A stretch of DNA of 64,000 nt, taken from the NCBI RefSeq assembly GCF_964204645.1, contig NC_134027.1, forward strand, positions 2,220,485 through 2,284,484, in the 5' to 3' direction. The position numbers were made by a program, and so were the translations under genes. A model generated the notes under the pieces. It saw only the letters and a program-made list of their open reading frames with translations. It did not search any database and was not told the DNA's origin. The DNA is from Tubulanus polymorphus (Eukaryota; Nemertea; Palaeonemertea; Tubulaniformes; Tubulanidae). Below are positions 11,568 to 23,168 of the stretch, piece by piece. The first letter of the stretch is position 1, and every line of letters begins with the position of its first letter.

Positions 11568-12156
11568 AGTGTTTTAAACATACGGTGAGTCACTTCGTTT
11601 AGATGCGAGATTAAGCGAATAGAAAAACATATATTAGTTTGTATTTGAAATCCTTTTTCTACACATGTAAAATACTTATTAATCTGTCAATTTGTTTGAA
11701 ACACTATTCACAAGTGCCATAAAACAGTCATCAAGTGGCCAATAAATCTACTGACATCGCAAATACAAATAATACACATACATTATATTCCGAATCAATG
11801 TTTTCTCATAAATTAATTGTTTGCTCATGGCTTGATTATGGCGTGTTTGCCAATTCTTCAATAACTGACAGTTAACTCAATAAATCTATATACGTTTTAG
11901 ACACGTTATTGGCATTCGGTCCATTTTTTAGTCATGAAGAGATGCTCTTTATACAAATGTAAACAAAAACCTTATTCATTCAGCGATATATGGATCCGTA
12001 ACAACGATTTGAGATTCAGTCGGCGATGATTTGTAAATAGTAAGACTGTTTAAACAGCTTTCTGATTAAAATGTGAACATTTTAAAAGCGCGTTAATTGC
12101 AACATAAATCATAACTTGTGTTTTCTGTCTCGGGAGAGATTTCCTGGTTTTCGAAA
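11568..12156. other. Intergenic region and GPCR 3' UTR
   Basis: AT-rich. Contains AATAAA at 11741-11746, the likely poly(A) signal of the GPCR. Nothing else is supported. Confidence 0.5.
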
Positions 12157-13402
12157 ATGTTACGATCAAACCTGACATTAATCAGTTTGTGTGTGCTTTT
12201 CTTTTCTGGATGTATGTAAGTATGTTTTATTGAAAATATCTTGAGTAATTGAATAATGATAATATAACGATGATATTCATTTTCGTAAACCAAAACAAAA
12301 TACATAAAATCATAACGAATAATCGCTATTACTTTTGATTTAAATGATTTGATACATGGTTACGAGTGAAACAGTACTAGCCAATGAGCTGTGCCCTGAA
12401 ACCCTGTGCATAGTGCATTAACGGAGCATCGTGCAGCAATAGAAAGAGAACCAGTAACTAATAATAATAACAATAACCATAATACTAATGATTATGATAA
12501 TAATAAACTCATGGAATAATAACGTAATTACTTGATACAAGATAACTGATCAATTAAACTATTTATAGAGTATTTATTAATTCTAAAATTAGTATGATGC
12601 ACTATATATGAAATTCAAGTTGTGATTTTTAGTGAATCATCATTGGACGGTTATACTGATAATCACGCGGAGATACAGTCTAATTATCAACAATGTAGCG
12701 TAAATACAATTACGAAGGAGATCTACTCAGTGTATGATTGTCGTTCCGGTAAGCCACTGGAGTGTGATATACCATACAGGAACTACAAATTCTGAACGAA
12801 ATGTAATGTTTTTATGACATATTTTTACATGTATCGGTATTTATTCTTTTCAGTTTGTCCTTACGACGGTGTCGAACGTAATCTCTATGCTGCGTGGTAC
12901 AAGAATTTTTCACTTTTCGACGGAACCGATTTACACCTTTGTACATGCGGCCCACGAAGCTCGTACAGTTATAGCACTAGTGAAGCTCTTAACGCTATGC
13001 CTTCACCGGAAGTAAAGTGCGTTCGCGATGGTAATTGACGTCTATGAAATATTCTATTCAAGTAAATTCTATCTATTGAAGGTTTGAGTCGAACAACCTT
13101 CGTTGCGTACGATGGCTGATTCGGACCACTCCACAAATTTTCATTTTAAATGCGCGATACATACAACTTTTCGTTTAACGTGATTGAGTGTCAATTTTCT
13201 TTTTTACTTGGCCCGAATCAGCCACCATACTTTCATCATACTATTGTTTCTTCCCATTCCAGGTACAGCGTGTCTTTATAAAGGGGTATTTTACGGAACC
13301 GATCAGACTACTGATCAAATATCATCGCAGGAATTATACGTATGTGTTAAGCGTGATCCACCTCGTACAGGGCATCGCTGGGTTCCACAATCAAAACTAT
13401 AG
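12157..13402 (+). CDS. Secreted cysteine-rich protein, four exons
   Basis: Exons 12157-12215, 12633-12748, 12854-13030 and 13263-13402 join with consensus splice sites and matching phases to 163 residues. The first exon encodes a signal peptide (MLRSNLTLISLCVLFFSGC). The mature part has two related cysteine modules, one in exon 3 (CPYDGVERNLY ... LHLCTCGPR) and one in exon 4 (CLYKGVFYGTD ... LYVCVKRDPP), each with aromatic-rich spacing and a Cys-Xaa-Cys or single-Cys end. The layout recalls small VWC-like secreted domains, but the match is not firm. Expected to act outside the cell. An AATAAA at 13437 follows the stop. Gene model confidence is good; function is unknown. Confidence 0.8.
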
Positions 13403-13426
13403 ATTTTATTCGGTGTATGGTACTTC

Positions 13427-13524
13427 TTAATGCAAGAATAAATCATAATTGTCTATGAAATCGAGCCACATTTCAGCTTTAGGTTTTTCATCACAGTACT
13501 GTCCACCCAACGTCCCCGTCCAAC
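13427..13524 (-). CDS. Candidate terminal exon of a minus-strand gene, partial
   Basis: On the minus strand a TTTTTCCCAG acceptor is followed by 31 open codons (two leading bases, then WTGTLGGQYCDEKPK to DNYDLFLH) and a stop at 13427-13429. An AATAAA on the minus strand lies just beyond, around 13410. If real, this gene is convergent with, and overlaps the 3' UTR of, the secreted protein gene. A possible upstream exon lies near 13760-13822 on the minus strand (acceptor TTTCAG, frame reading VSYNFTDAIVGEAG). No earlier exons or family were recognised. Confidence 0.35.
13437..13442 (+). terminator. Poly(A) signal of secreted cysteine-rich gene
   Basis: AATAAA 35 bases after the stop codon. Confidence 0.6.
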
Positions 13525-13529
13525 CTGGG

Positions 13530-15517
13530 AAAAAGAAAAAGTTCATCTTATCATAAACGAGATAACTGTAGTGGCACTCTCGGCGTTAAAACTATGGTTC
13601 ACATTATCGAGCTGTCCCGAGACACCACAACGGAACGAATGGAGTTAGGTTTTCGTTCATTTATCGGCGCTGTATCATTTATCATGATGTGTCACATTGG
13701 TATACATGACTTCTCGTCGACAAGCACCTGATGTATGGCATCATTATTCAAGGCGAATCGTTCACTGTCAAAGATCTACCTATTCCAGCCTCACCGACGA
13801 TAGCATCGGTAAAATTATATGAGACACCTGAAATGGAAATTTTCAAAAAGTTTTTGATTTGGTTTTGTTTTTGTGAGTTTCTCGCTGAAGTTCATGATAA
13901 GCGCATCAATATCAAGTAATCAAATTGCTCTAAATGTTGCGTATCTCGATATATTTATTAACGTAATAAGTTGATGATAATTTGTGTTGGAAATGACGAA
14001 CGCCAATTAATCGTTGTTTATTTTGTAAAGAAAATCAGATTGTTTCAAACGACGAACGAGCGCTATATATCGATATCACAGACGGAAAACGCCAGATATT
14101 TCTTATTATGGCTTCATAAACATTGACGTAAAATACAATTATCACGAATGAGTTATTCTGTAAAATATTGGCTCAAGTTAATTGTGATTTATCGTCATAT
14201 TCGTTATCCACCAGTGATTTGTGCGCTAATAAACGGAAATTTCTTCTTGACCGATTGCTACACAGTGATAAGCCGGGTCATGTTAAAAAAGAAATTGTTC
14301 ATATTCATTAACGTAGCCTCGCGCTCCCTCAGGTAACATTGTCATCGGTTATTTCGACAATTTTCTGTCAAAACTGTGAACAATCGTTCGCAACTCATCG
14401 AATCCCGTGTCTCTGGTCAATACCGAGGTATTACCACTGAAAATAGCGATTCATTTCCTGGTTGTACGGAATAATTCTGGTACATCGCAGACATCAATTT
14501 AGCTAAACGCTATTCTGGATATTGAGTGCATCTTCCCATGCAGTGCACGGTAGACCTTGGACAAAATAAAGGACACAATAACGCGTGCAGTTACACAGTT
14601 TCTTTTCATACGTTCATATAATCAATTGGGCCAACTACTTATGAATACGTATTTCATTAATAGATGTACATTTCAGAAAATCTAGCTTTAGAATAATACC
14701 ATGGTGCCTGGGAGCCGAAAAGTTGCGCCAGATTAAACAATTATTTTCGCGTTGTGTGTAATTCAAGGATTACGTGTCTACGGTGAACTATAATGCTCGT
14801 GGCATGAATTAGGCGAGTCGTGTTTATATAACCACCGTTCACATTAATTAATCCCAAGTTCAGATTTCCACATCATCAAACCATGGATATCTCGCTGATT
14901 GGACTAATATGCTCCCAGATGATAAACCGATAAGAATATTGACCGAATCTTGAATCTCACTAAATGATGAACTTATTAAACCTATGAATGGATGCTTTTC
15001 TCTTTTGTGATGAAATACGGGGTTCAATGAATCAAAAGCTTTGTTAGAAATTTGATATTTGATCAAATACGCGTTACTTCAATACGGTACCATCTTGTGA
15101 TCCTCCATTGACGCTAAATCAAAGAAACTGCGACACATAAAAAATAAATCCATGATGTCTGTTGAGGATAACCTTTGTCTTATCCAGGTTTTTTTTCGAG
15201 CATGTGATCTTACGTTCTCACGGCATTATTATCCAATCCTTCGGCGAAGTGTTTTCCATTAACATACAGTGACGTTGATCCGACGTCTGTCATCAAAAGC
15301 AACATTTACTGAACAATTTGTGTATCTAAACCACAAGTGAATAATGATAAAAGCTCTTTAATCAGGGGAAAATAATAAATGTACCGTACCCACGAAAACG
15401 GCCTTTATTCGGTGAATGCGCTCGAGACTCTGACTGCGAATAAATGACCAAATGGTTTTGAGGAAATTATGCAACATTTACTGAACCCTAGACAAATATC
15501 TTGTTATCCTGTATCAG
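13530..15517. other. Intergenic, no supported gene
   Basis: AT-rich sequence. Apart from the possible minus-strand exon near 13760-13822 nothing coding or repetitive stands out. Confidence 0.45.
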
Positions 15518-16030
15518 GGGGGATCTCCCTGCGTGTATCTACTGCGGGGTGGATCTCCCTGCGTGTATCTACTGCGGGGAAGACCTCCCTGCGTGTATCT
15601 ACTGCGGGGAGGACCTCCCTGCGTGTATCTCATGCGGGGTGGATTTCCCTGCGTGTATCTACTGCGGGGAGGACCTCCCTGCGTGTATCTCATGCGGGGT
15701 GGATTTCCCTGCGTGTATCTACTGCGGGGTGGATCTCCCCGCGTGTATCTACTGCGGGGTGGATCTCCCTGCGTGTATCTACTGCGGGGTGGATCTCCCT
15801 GCGTGTATCTACTGCGGGGTGGATCTCCCTGCGTGTATCTACTGCGGGGAGGACCTCCCTGCGTGTATCTACTGCGGGGTGGATCTCCCTGCGTGTATCT
15901 ACTGCGGGGTGAATCTCCCTGCGTGTATCTACTGCGGGGTGGATCTCCCTGAGTGTATCTACTGCGGGGAGGACCTCCCTGCGTGTATCTACTGCGGGGT
16001 GGATCTCCCTGCGTGTATCTACTGCGGGGA
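15518..16030. repeat. 30-bp minisatellite, 17 units
   Basis: Exact 30-bp periodicity, GC-rich against its surroundings, core CCCTGCGTGTATCTACTGCG. Units differ at a few positions: GGTGGATCT versus GGAGGACCT, and ACTGCGGGG versus CATGCGGGG; two 'CAT' units recur in alternation early in the array. Because the period is a multiple of three and lacks stops, all three forward frames and one reverse frame stay open. One frame would read PACIYCGVDL repeated. No start context, splice sites or flanking exons support translation, so I call it a minisatellite. Confidence 0.95.
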
Positions 16031-18417
16031 AGAACAAAAAATCTATAACCTACATTAATTCATTTTGAGAAGATTTGAAGAAACGCGACTGTCAGTTCGC
16101 TCGAGAAACCGAGGCATCATTCGAGCTTTAACTGATTGAAATTTGCGACTTGTAGCGCGTCCGTCCTAGGTATCAGATGATAAAACTAATCAGGCGTAAT
16201 GTGCGGAGAACTTCGTTTCATTCCAAACCGTTTTCGTCGGCACGCAATGCGACTTTATTAACTAATTACGATTGGAGAAACTGAGATTATGTCATGTTCA
16301 GAGCGTTTCAACTAGAACAACTTTATAGCAGTAACCGAATATCAACAACTAATTTCAGAGGTTGTTTGGTTTCTAGATAAATAGAGAAATAAAGTGAGTC
16401 GCCAAAAATACGAGTCACTTACGTGTCTTGCTCGGCACAACAAGAGACCGGATATCGTTAAAAGCTGATAGAATGGCGTATAATGATGCCAAGGAATTCG
16501 GAACTTGCACTTATCCGACAGCATCAATAAAGAATACTGTATCGGTGAGTGAAGAAACGGCACTGCGGCACGAAACCTGACGATACGTAATATAAAAAGG
16601 TGGTGTTAATGATATAACTCACGCAGATATAACTGACTGGTTTATCATTCACTGGACGAGGTTCACCTTCATTAATAGATTCGCACCATCGTCATCAAAG
16701 TTGCACATTTGGTCAAGGAGAAATAGCCGCACCAAACAACCTGAACGATCTTCGCGATGATTATGATGACGAACCCGCAGTATTTCGTGATGATTTACTC
16801 TTTATACATTTATCAGAAACGTCTCACCAGTTATCACGAGTCAGCTCTCCGTCCACGATATTCTATAATGATTAACATCGTGGTAATGATTCCTGAAATA
16901 TCATCATTCAATTTTTCTGGTGAATTATAATCTCTATTTTGCTCCGACAATCTAAAAGTTCGTGGACGTGGTTGTCGGATACTTTCTGATATGTCCAACT
17001 TCCACAATCGAGACTTTCCGATTCACCAGCGGTAAATATCTGTAAAACGTTTAAAAAGGTCTTCTTGAAAAATACAGGTTTATTCTACGCCACAATATAT
17101 GATATTATATAATACTCAAGCATAATATGATACAAAACATGAACTAGACTAGACTATATTAACAAACGTCGATTCAGATGTGGATCGTGAATATTCATTC
17201 AGTCGCAGAAAACTAGCAATCATTTTAACAATCAACTTTATCGGTACAAAATAACAAATTTTCCCATAAAATGTATCGAATGTTATCTTTAACAGAAATA
17301 CCAAACTCACCCGTCGGAAATTGATCACTGATTGTAAAACACAATCTATGCAGTGATTTTATTTTTCATCACACAGTTATACATGTAAATGATTAATATT
17401 ATTCTGAATGAAATATCTTTTCAGTTAATGATTCCTTAATTGTAGAAATCAGAAACATGTAGTAAATGTTTGTAGATCATCTCGAGTTTGTTGTCAGTAT
17501 ACAAACCACCTGACAGGACGTTACACCTTCACGCATTATACAAGATTATATGTGTATTTGATATAACAATATGATATAAGTACAAGTTTGTAGCTTTGAT
17601 AGTATAGTTTAGTGAATACATATATTTTGATCAAATCGATTTATAGTTCACGATTAAACAGACCATTGTTCACTGTACGTGATTATTTTTCCAACAGATC
17701 AATGAGTTAAACAGCTTTTCTTTAAAGTGGAAACTGATTCATTTACTTGTTTTTGTGCAAAATCAAAATGATTGGAGTCGAGAGATCTGGATCTTTGCTC
17801 AAGTCATTTTGAGAATTATTGAAAACCGCTTGTTTGTATAGACGTATCGACGAACGGAGAAGATGGAAGTTATTGAAATGCAGACACGACGACTGAAGCT
17901 TTTAACCGGTTGAACATTTAGCGATAGATAAATCGTGTCAAGTTGTCACTATAACTAAATGGAATCTGCGTGCACTTATTCGAAAATATTTCACACTTTC
18001 TCAAGTAATGTTTGAGTTCTCCTATAAGCACTTATGATTTCCCATCGTTTAATCGGCAAAACTCGATTTGCTCTTTCAAACTATAATGAATGTTTTTAGC
18101 TACGTCCACCGCAGGGTTTAGTGCTAAAGTGATTATTGACTGTTAAGAAGATGAAATGATTTTATACGAACGATACATCGACATTCCGGTTGTATTCGCG
18201 TCGCTTTCATGTAGGGAAATATCGGGTGAAACTATAAACTAGTTTTCCTTTAAACGAACGGCGATAGTCGTTGTAGAAAAATCCTGACACCAATCGCCCG
18301 TTAGTAACGACTCTGATCTCCGGCTAGTTCAAAAGACTCATTCGTATGAGTCGCGTTACGAGCTACCATTCAACCGCGTTGGTAAATTTTTTTCCCCACA
18401 ATCAATAAATGATTGAT
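16031..18417. other. Intergenic, probably includes 3' UTR of the minus-strand GPCR
   Basis: AT-rich, no coding signal. The GPCR at 18738-19940 ends toward this region; a minus-strand AATAAA occurs at 17079-17084 but is distant. Confidence 0.45.
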
Positions 18418-18611
18418 AAATTTACGAGAGAAATCCCAGAATAATTCAGCTAAAGATGAAAAGTTCTTGAATAGAAATGTATTTGAGTAACGGCGTTTGA
18501 AGATGGCTAATAGTCTTTAGCCGAAACGTTACCCAAATATATACATATATACTTCTATTCAAAAACTTTTGATCTTTCGCTGAATTATTCTAGGATTCCT
18601 CTCGTGAATTC
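18418..18611. repeat. Palindromic element with a hammerhead-like core
   Basis: Left arm 18418-18492 and right arm 18527-18611 are inverted repeats (for example AATAATTCAGCTAAAGAT against ATCTTTCGCTGAATTATT). The centre, 18493-18526, reads TTGAAGA, one T, a 6-bp hairpin (GGCTAA/TTAGCC), then GAAA. This matches the hammerhead order CUGANGA - stem II - GAAA except that the first C is T. It also resembles the element at 27217-27350. Probably a non-autonomous retroelement or foldback remnant. Confidence 0.7.
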
Positions 18612-18737
18612 ATCTTACACGAATATTGTGTATCTTCTCGCCTTATGATTGATAAATTCATTCCTTCGCCAGGTCGTTGCTCGAAACTTCAGATTATGTT
18701 TCGAGACTATTCTGAAAATATCTTGTATTCATTTAAA

Positions 18738-19940
18738 TTAAATACCGTTACTTCCGGAATGATGATGATGATGATGGTGATTCTGCGTCCTGTCAAAACT
18801 AGTCATTGAAACGGCGGCCACTCCGGAATCTCGAGAATATCGAGATGATATATTTGTGGTCGATGTTCGACCCCACGTACTGTTCCTCTGCTGTCGCGGA
18901 ACATTCGTCGGTTTACAGCCGCATATTTCGCAGAGAATACGTCGGAACTTTTTCCCGACGATACAATAGACGAAGAAGTTGATAAAAGAGTTCGTCGTGA
19001 ACATCGTATCGGTGATTACGTGACCTTTAGCGACGTTAATGGTCGACGTAGCCCCGAGATTGTCTTTCAAAGTAATCATCGTAATAATGACAGTCGGAGT
19101 TTCCAAAACCAGAAAAGTTGTTACGACGGACACAAGATTAATGGTGACTCCTCGGTGTGACTGACGCCGCGATTCGATCGCCATACTTCGTCGTGTATGC
19201 CCAGCTCTTTGTAGCATACGAATTATCAAACAATTCAATACAGTTATCAGAATGATGGGAAGGATTACGTTAATTATATTATCTAAAGTGTAGTAGGCTA
19301 AATTATAGTACTTATCATGCGCCAACCAGGATAGTTCGAACGTATTTTTAGTAACGTTACTCGTGACGTTGTTGACGGTCTCTTCCTTTAGACACTGGTA
19401 AGGTGTCACCTCGAAAATTCTGGGAATATTGAAAACGACGCAGTACAATAATATCCCGAGGGCAGCAAATATCGAACCCCTTGTTGTACAATAGGTATTC
19501 GCCCTTAATGGCCAATATATAGCGATACATCGGTCTACGGTTATCATAAGTACCATATGAACGGCAAAAGTGCGCGACACGTCATACACCATATTGACAA
19601 AGTTAATATTCTGTGCCATCACGTCTGAATACGCTTTCAAAGCATCTGTTGAATATCCTAAATACGGTCGAGCAAGAGTCGATAGTGTTTTCGTCATGAA
19701 TATGATGACCAACAAGAAATTGTCGCCGAGTGCCAGAATTTGTAGTAAAATCGAGGTAGAAACTCGAGACCGATCGTAACTAAGAACTACTACGCAAATA
19801 AAGTTAGTTACGAAACCGACGCAGCAAAGCGGGCCACAAATACAAACATACCCGACCAATTCCCACATCGCCGTGTTATCAGGTGGACCAACCGGTACCG
19901 GGTCGGACATGTTTACCGGGGGACCGGCGCACATTCGCAT
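18738..19940 (-). CDS. Rhodopsin-class peptide GPCR (FMRFamide-receptor-like)
   Basis: Intronless coding region of 400 residues on the minus strand. I take the first ATG (MRMCAGPPVNMSD) at 19940; the frame is open upstream but without another ATG, and a TTTATTTGTGGTAG acceptor just upstream suggests a spliced 5' UTR. Landmarks: TM1 GFVTNFICVVVL; TM2 LALGDNFLLV with the sodium-site Asp; TM3 end TVDRCIAIYWPLR (DRC variant of DRY); loop-2 Cys in PYQCLKEE; TM7 NSFINFFVYCIVGKKFRR, where the NPxxY proline is Ile. These fit invertebrate FMRFamide-type receptors. Sequons occur at the N-terminus (NMS) and in loop 2 (NVT twice). The C-tail is long, Ser/Thr- and Arg-rich, likely phosphorylated, and ends with seven consecutive His from a CAT/CAC run. 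Ligand unknown. It is distinct from, not a close copy of, the receptor at 10536. Confidence 0.92.
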   Translation of the reverse strand: MRMCAGPPVNMSDPVPVGPPDNTAMWELVGYVCICGPLCCVGFVTNFICVVVLSYDRSRVSTSILLQILALGDNFLLVIIFMTKTLSTLARPYLGYSTDALKAYSDVMAQNINFVNMVYDVSRTFAVHMVLMITVDRCIAIYWPLRANTYCTTRGSIFAALGILLYCVVFNIPRIFEVTPYQCLKEETVNNVTSNVTKNTFELSWLAHDKYYNLAYYTLDNIINVILPIILITVLNCLIIRMLQRAGHTRRSMAIESRRQSHRGVTINLVSVVTTFLVLETPTVIITMITLKDNLGATSTINVAKGHVITDTMFTTNSFINFFVYCIVGKKFRRILCEICGCKPTNVPRQQRNSTWGRTSTTNISSRYSRDSGVAAVSMTSFDRTQNHHHHHHHSGSNGI

Positions 19941-22900
19941 GATTGCTGCTTTAATATATTCTACCACAAATAAAATCCGTTTTAATTAATTATCGCATTA
20001 AGAGTATGTGACACGAGGCGATGATGTATTCTGCTGATCGAATAATCCAATAACACGCGCTATATTTCACTGAATGAACGATTCATAGAAATGGTAATGT
20101 CTGAAAGAATTACATCAAAGTCAATTTTCAGTCGATGTGTCACATCGAAGGTTTTCATGAAAACAATCAACGTCTCCAGTAGAACCGTAATCACAAGCAA
20201 TAACGGCTGATTTTTCTAATTATGAAATCGTGCGTTGTACTGTTTACTTCTTGTTGTAACGGACCTCCCGGTAATGCTGTTTTACGGGAATCTAAGCGGA
20301 ACACAGGCTTTCATATAAGATCTGAAAAAAAATCACTCAAATTATTGTATGAACAATCGAACAGATGTAATCAATGCGCAGATGCAACGTCGAACTATTA
20401 ATATCAAGTGCCCGGATTTCTATTCCATACGTATCGATATATGCTTATATTCCCTATAGAAATACGTATACACAGTTTAAAAAGTGATTACCTTAGTTTA
20501 AATGCGACAGTTAGGTGCAATTCTTCCGACGATCTTAATACGATATCGCCTGAAAGTAAAGATAGATACACTGATATACTTATGTTCGGTTCTCCCGTTT
20601 CATTAACGCAAGCGCTTATCTTCTCTGCCTAAGACAATCTGTACATAAAAATATCATGAGCAAATCCGCGATCGGGCGTCTCGAGGAGTGGGCTTTAAGA
20701 TCATTGCCGTTTTAGTAGAGTATACATCGACTCGGATCAACCATGGTTATTATTTCGCCATATCCAGACATCCACGAATTATTTATTATCTATTGTGGTG
20801 TATATCCTTCTGTGTTTGGCGAATAGATGATGTTAAAAGAAACATGATCGGCCTGTAATCCCATTTATTATCGAGACATACGAAATTAATCAAACTCATC
20901 TGAAAAACCGAAGATTGAAAAATGCATGTATCTTAATCGTAAAGATTCGGGGGGAAAGTTTTAAATTAGTGCACGTTCTGATAATAACTGCATCCAATCA
21001 GTGACAACTTTTTGCTGAATGCCCAAAACTCATTACCCACGCAAGGGAAAAAACGAATCTACATGATAAGGCAGTAAAAAATTAAGAATTCGTTAAGGAA
21101 AACATTTGATGGTCTTGTACAAGGCCCACAAGACCCTATGGCCTGGTCCAAGACTTTTATTACCAACTTAGGTTTAGGCGCTAATGTCGTTAACGCGCGT
21201 TTTAGTGAACGAAGCGAAGATATCTGAGTCATTGAACTGAAATTAAATTTGACACCGTACTTTTAAAACCTCGCCTGCACGACACGCAGAAATCCGGTTA
21301 AAATGTAACATCAGTGTATCCATGCACGAATTGAAAAACGGATATTACGTGCATCGTGATTCTAACGTGTTCTGTTATGTGATTGGATCATCACACAGTA
21401 TCTAACGGCTGGATACTCAACAATTTCAAGGTTTAGACGAGTCTGAGAATTCACTTGAGCATCATAATATCTTACGAAGCTTTTAACAAAAAAATTTTCT
21501 GCTACCTTTTTGCCATATAGGTGTCGTTTAAATCAATTTGTAATTGTCTTAAGAGCAAAAGAGTATAAAAGCATATTTCTATTGCGTCTTTATGGTCATG
21601 CATTAAAGCAATCGACTTACATGTGTAAAGCTACTCATGCGATTGCAGACCGAATATTCAAAAGCATCTAATGGAATATTCTTATAAAATCTATACAATA
21701 CATATTCTTTTTACACGTGTGTATGCGAACGCACGTTGGAGCGTCTTGAGTGACGGGAACCAATATAGCAAAAGCCATCTCGGTATCGAGTACTTAAGTG
21801 CGACTTTATTGGATACGGACTGTTCGATCGGTACAGCGATCTCATCATCTCGGGACCTTATTCAATTAAACACGCAGACAATGTCAAAGTGTTCGATATA
21901 GTTTTACCTAACGGGTGAGGAGGGGTCTTCCATTACTGAACATTATCTACGAAGTGTTCCCATGCGCTCAGTCGAGAAATGCAAAAAAGCATACGTCGTA
22001 TACATATATTTCGGAACAGATAATTCCTGCTCACGTAAAAGCCTCAATCTATCCGTGATTTTTTACCAAATAATGAATGAATATGTCGGTTTTATGATTA
22101 ATGATTGATTGTAAATAAATGATTGGATATTTGGACGTAGACCAGAATAGAACACAGCATCATACACAGATACGTGTCATTATTCATAGTCCCTAGATAT
22201 CCGTCAGTTAACAACATTTATCATTTCGCTCACTCTCCAAACGTGATCAATCCAGTGAATTAAAAGATGAAACCGAATCCCTGTTTAAGGACAACGCGCA
22301 CGTTTCGTCAAATACATTTAACATATTGACACTGGGCGATATTTTCATTTAATTTGGATAATGTTTTGTGATGTAGCTTAATAAAACCGCTAAGATCCCG
22401 TCATTTCGGGAAATGTGTCATCCTGTTACTAGACTTGAGAGAAAGATGAACAGAACTGTTGTTACTGTCATGAACGACTGTAGAATATCAAGTCGCTGCC
22501 CTGGATGATCGACCATCGCAAAGTGTGAAATATTGTTCACTGCTTTTTACTGACTTTCGTCTATCCAAGTTGCATCACGATGTATATGAACAAAACAGGC
22601 TTTTCAGAGACGCACCGATGATGCGTTCTTTTAAACGTCACTAAATCATTTAGCCTGTAATGTTTTAGCGCGACTTGCACTTATTTTGTTACAAAGGCTG
22701 GAATTGACAGGATACCGGCAAAACTGGGATGAACCAACATTGATTGAATCGGATATAAAGTGACCGTTCACACGATTAGTAAAAAGATGAAGAATAAAGC
22801 CGTGTAATTCGAACGCTTTGTCCCAGAACGCTGAGATAGCTTAACGGTGACGACAAATAGATGTTAGGCGCGTGCTGCGTGGCTCAAATCGCTGTAAATA

Positions 22901-23023
22901 GTTTCCATTCCATGTTTCTCTGAGTTTGGTGTCACAAGTTCAGAATAAGTTCAGAACTATGATACGCAGCTTTTATAGATAAACTCGTATAAATGTAAAC
23001 GTATCCGAAATCTTAGCAATGTT

Positions 23024-23168
23024 GACGATCAAAGACTCCCCCTGCAGGCGATCGGAGACTCCCTTGCAGACGATTAGACATTCCCAGACGATCAGGGACT
23101 CCCCTGTAAACGATCGGTCACTCCCCTGCATACGATCAAAGACTATCGTGCATAGACGATCGAGACTC
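23024..23168. repeat. Degenerate 22-bp tandem repeat, about 6-7 units
   Basis: Units resemble ACGATCGGAGACTCCCCTGC with substitutions and one shortened unit. Age is suggested by divergence between units. Confidence 0.8.

Noticed and set aside
15501-16058. Long open frames with a repeated PACIYCGVDL-type peptide in several frames
   Set aside because: They follow from a 30-bp period without stops; no leader, splice sites or neighbouring exons support a protein.
19938-19967. Extended GPCR N-terminus starting at a GTG codon
   Set aside because: Animal nuclear genes start at ATG; the first ATG in frame is at 19940 and an acceptor-like site lies just upstream.
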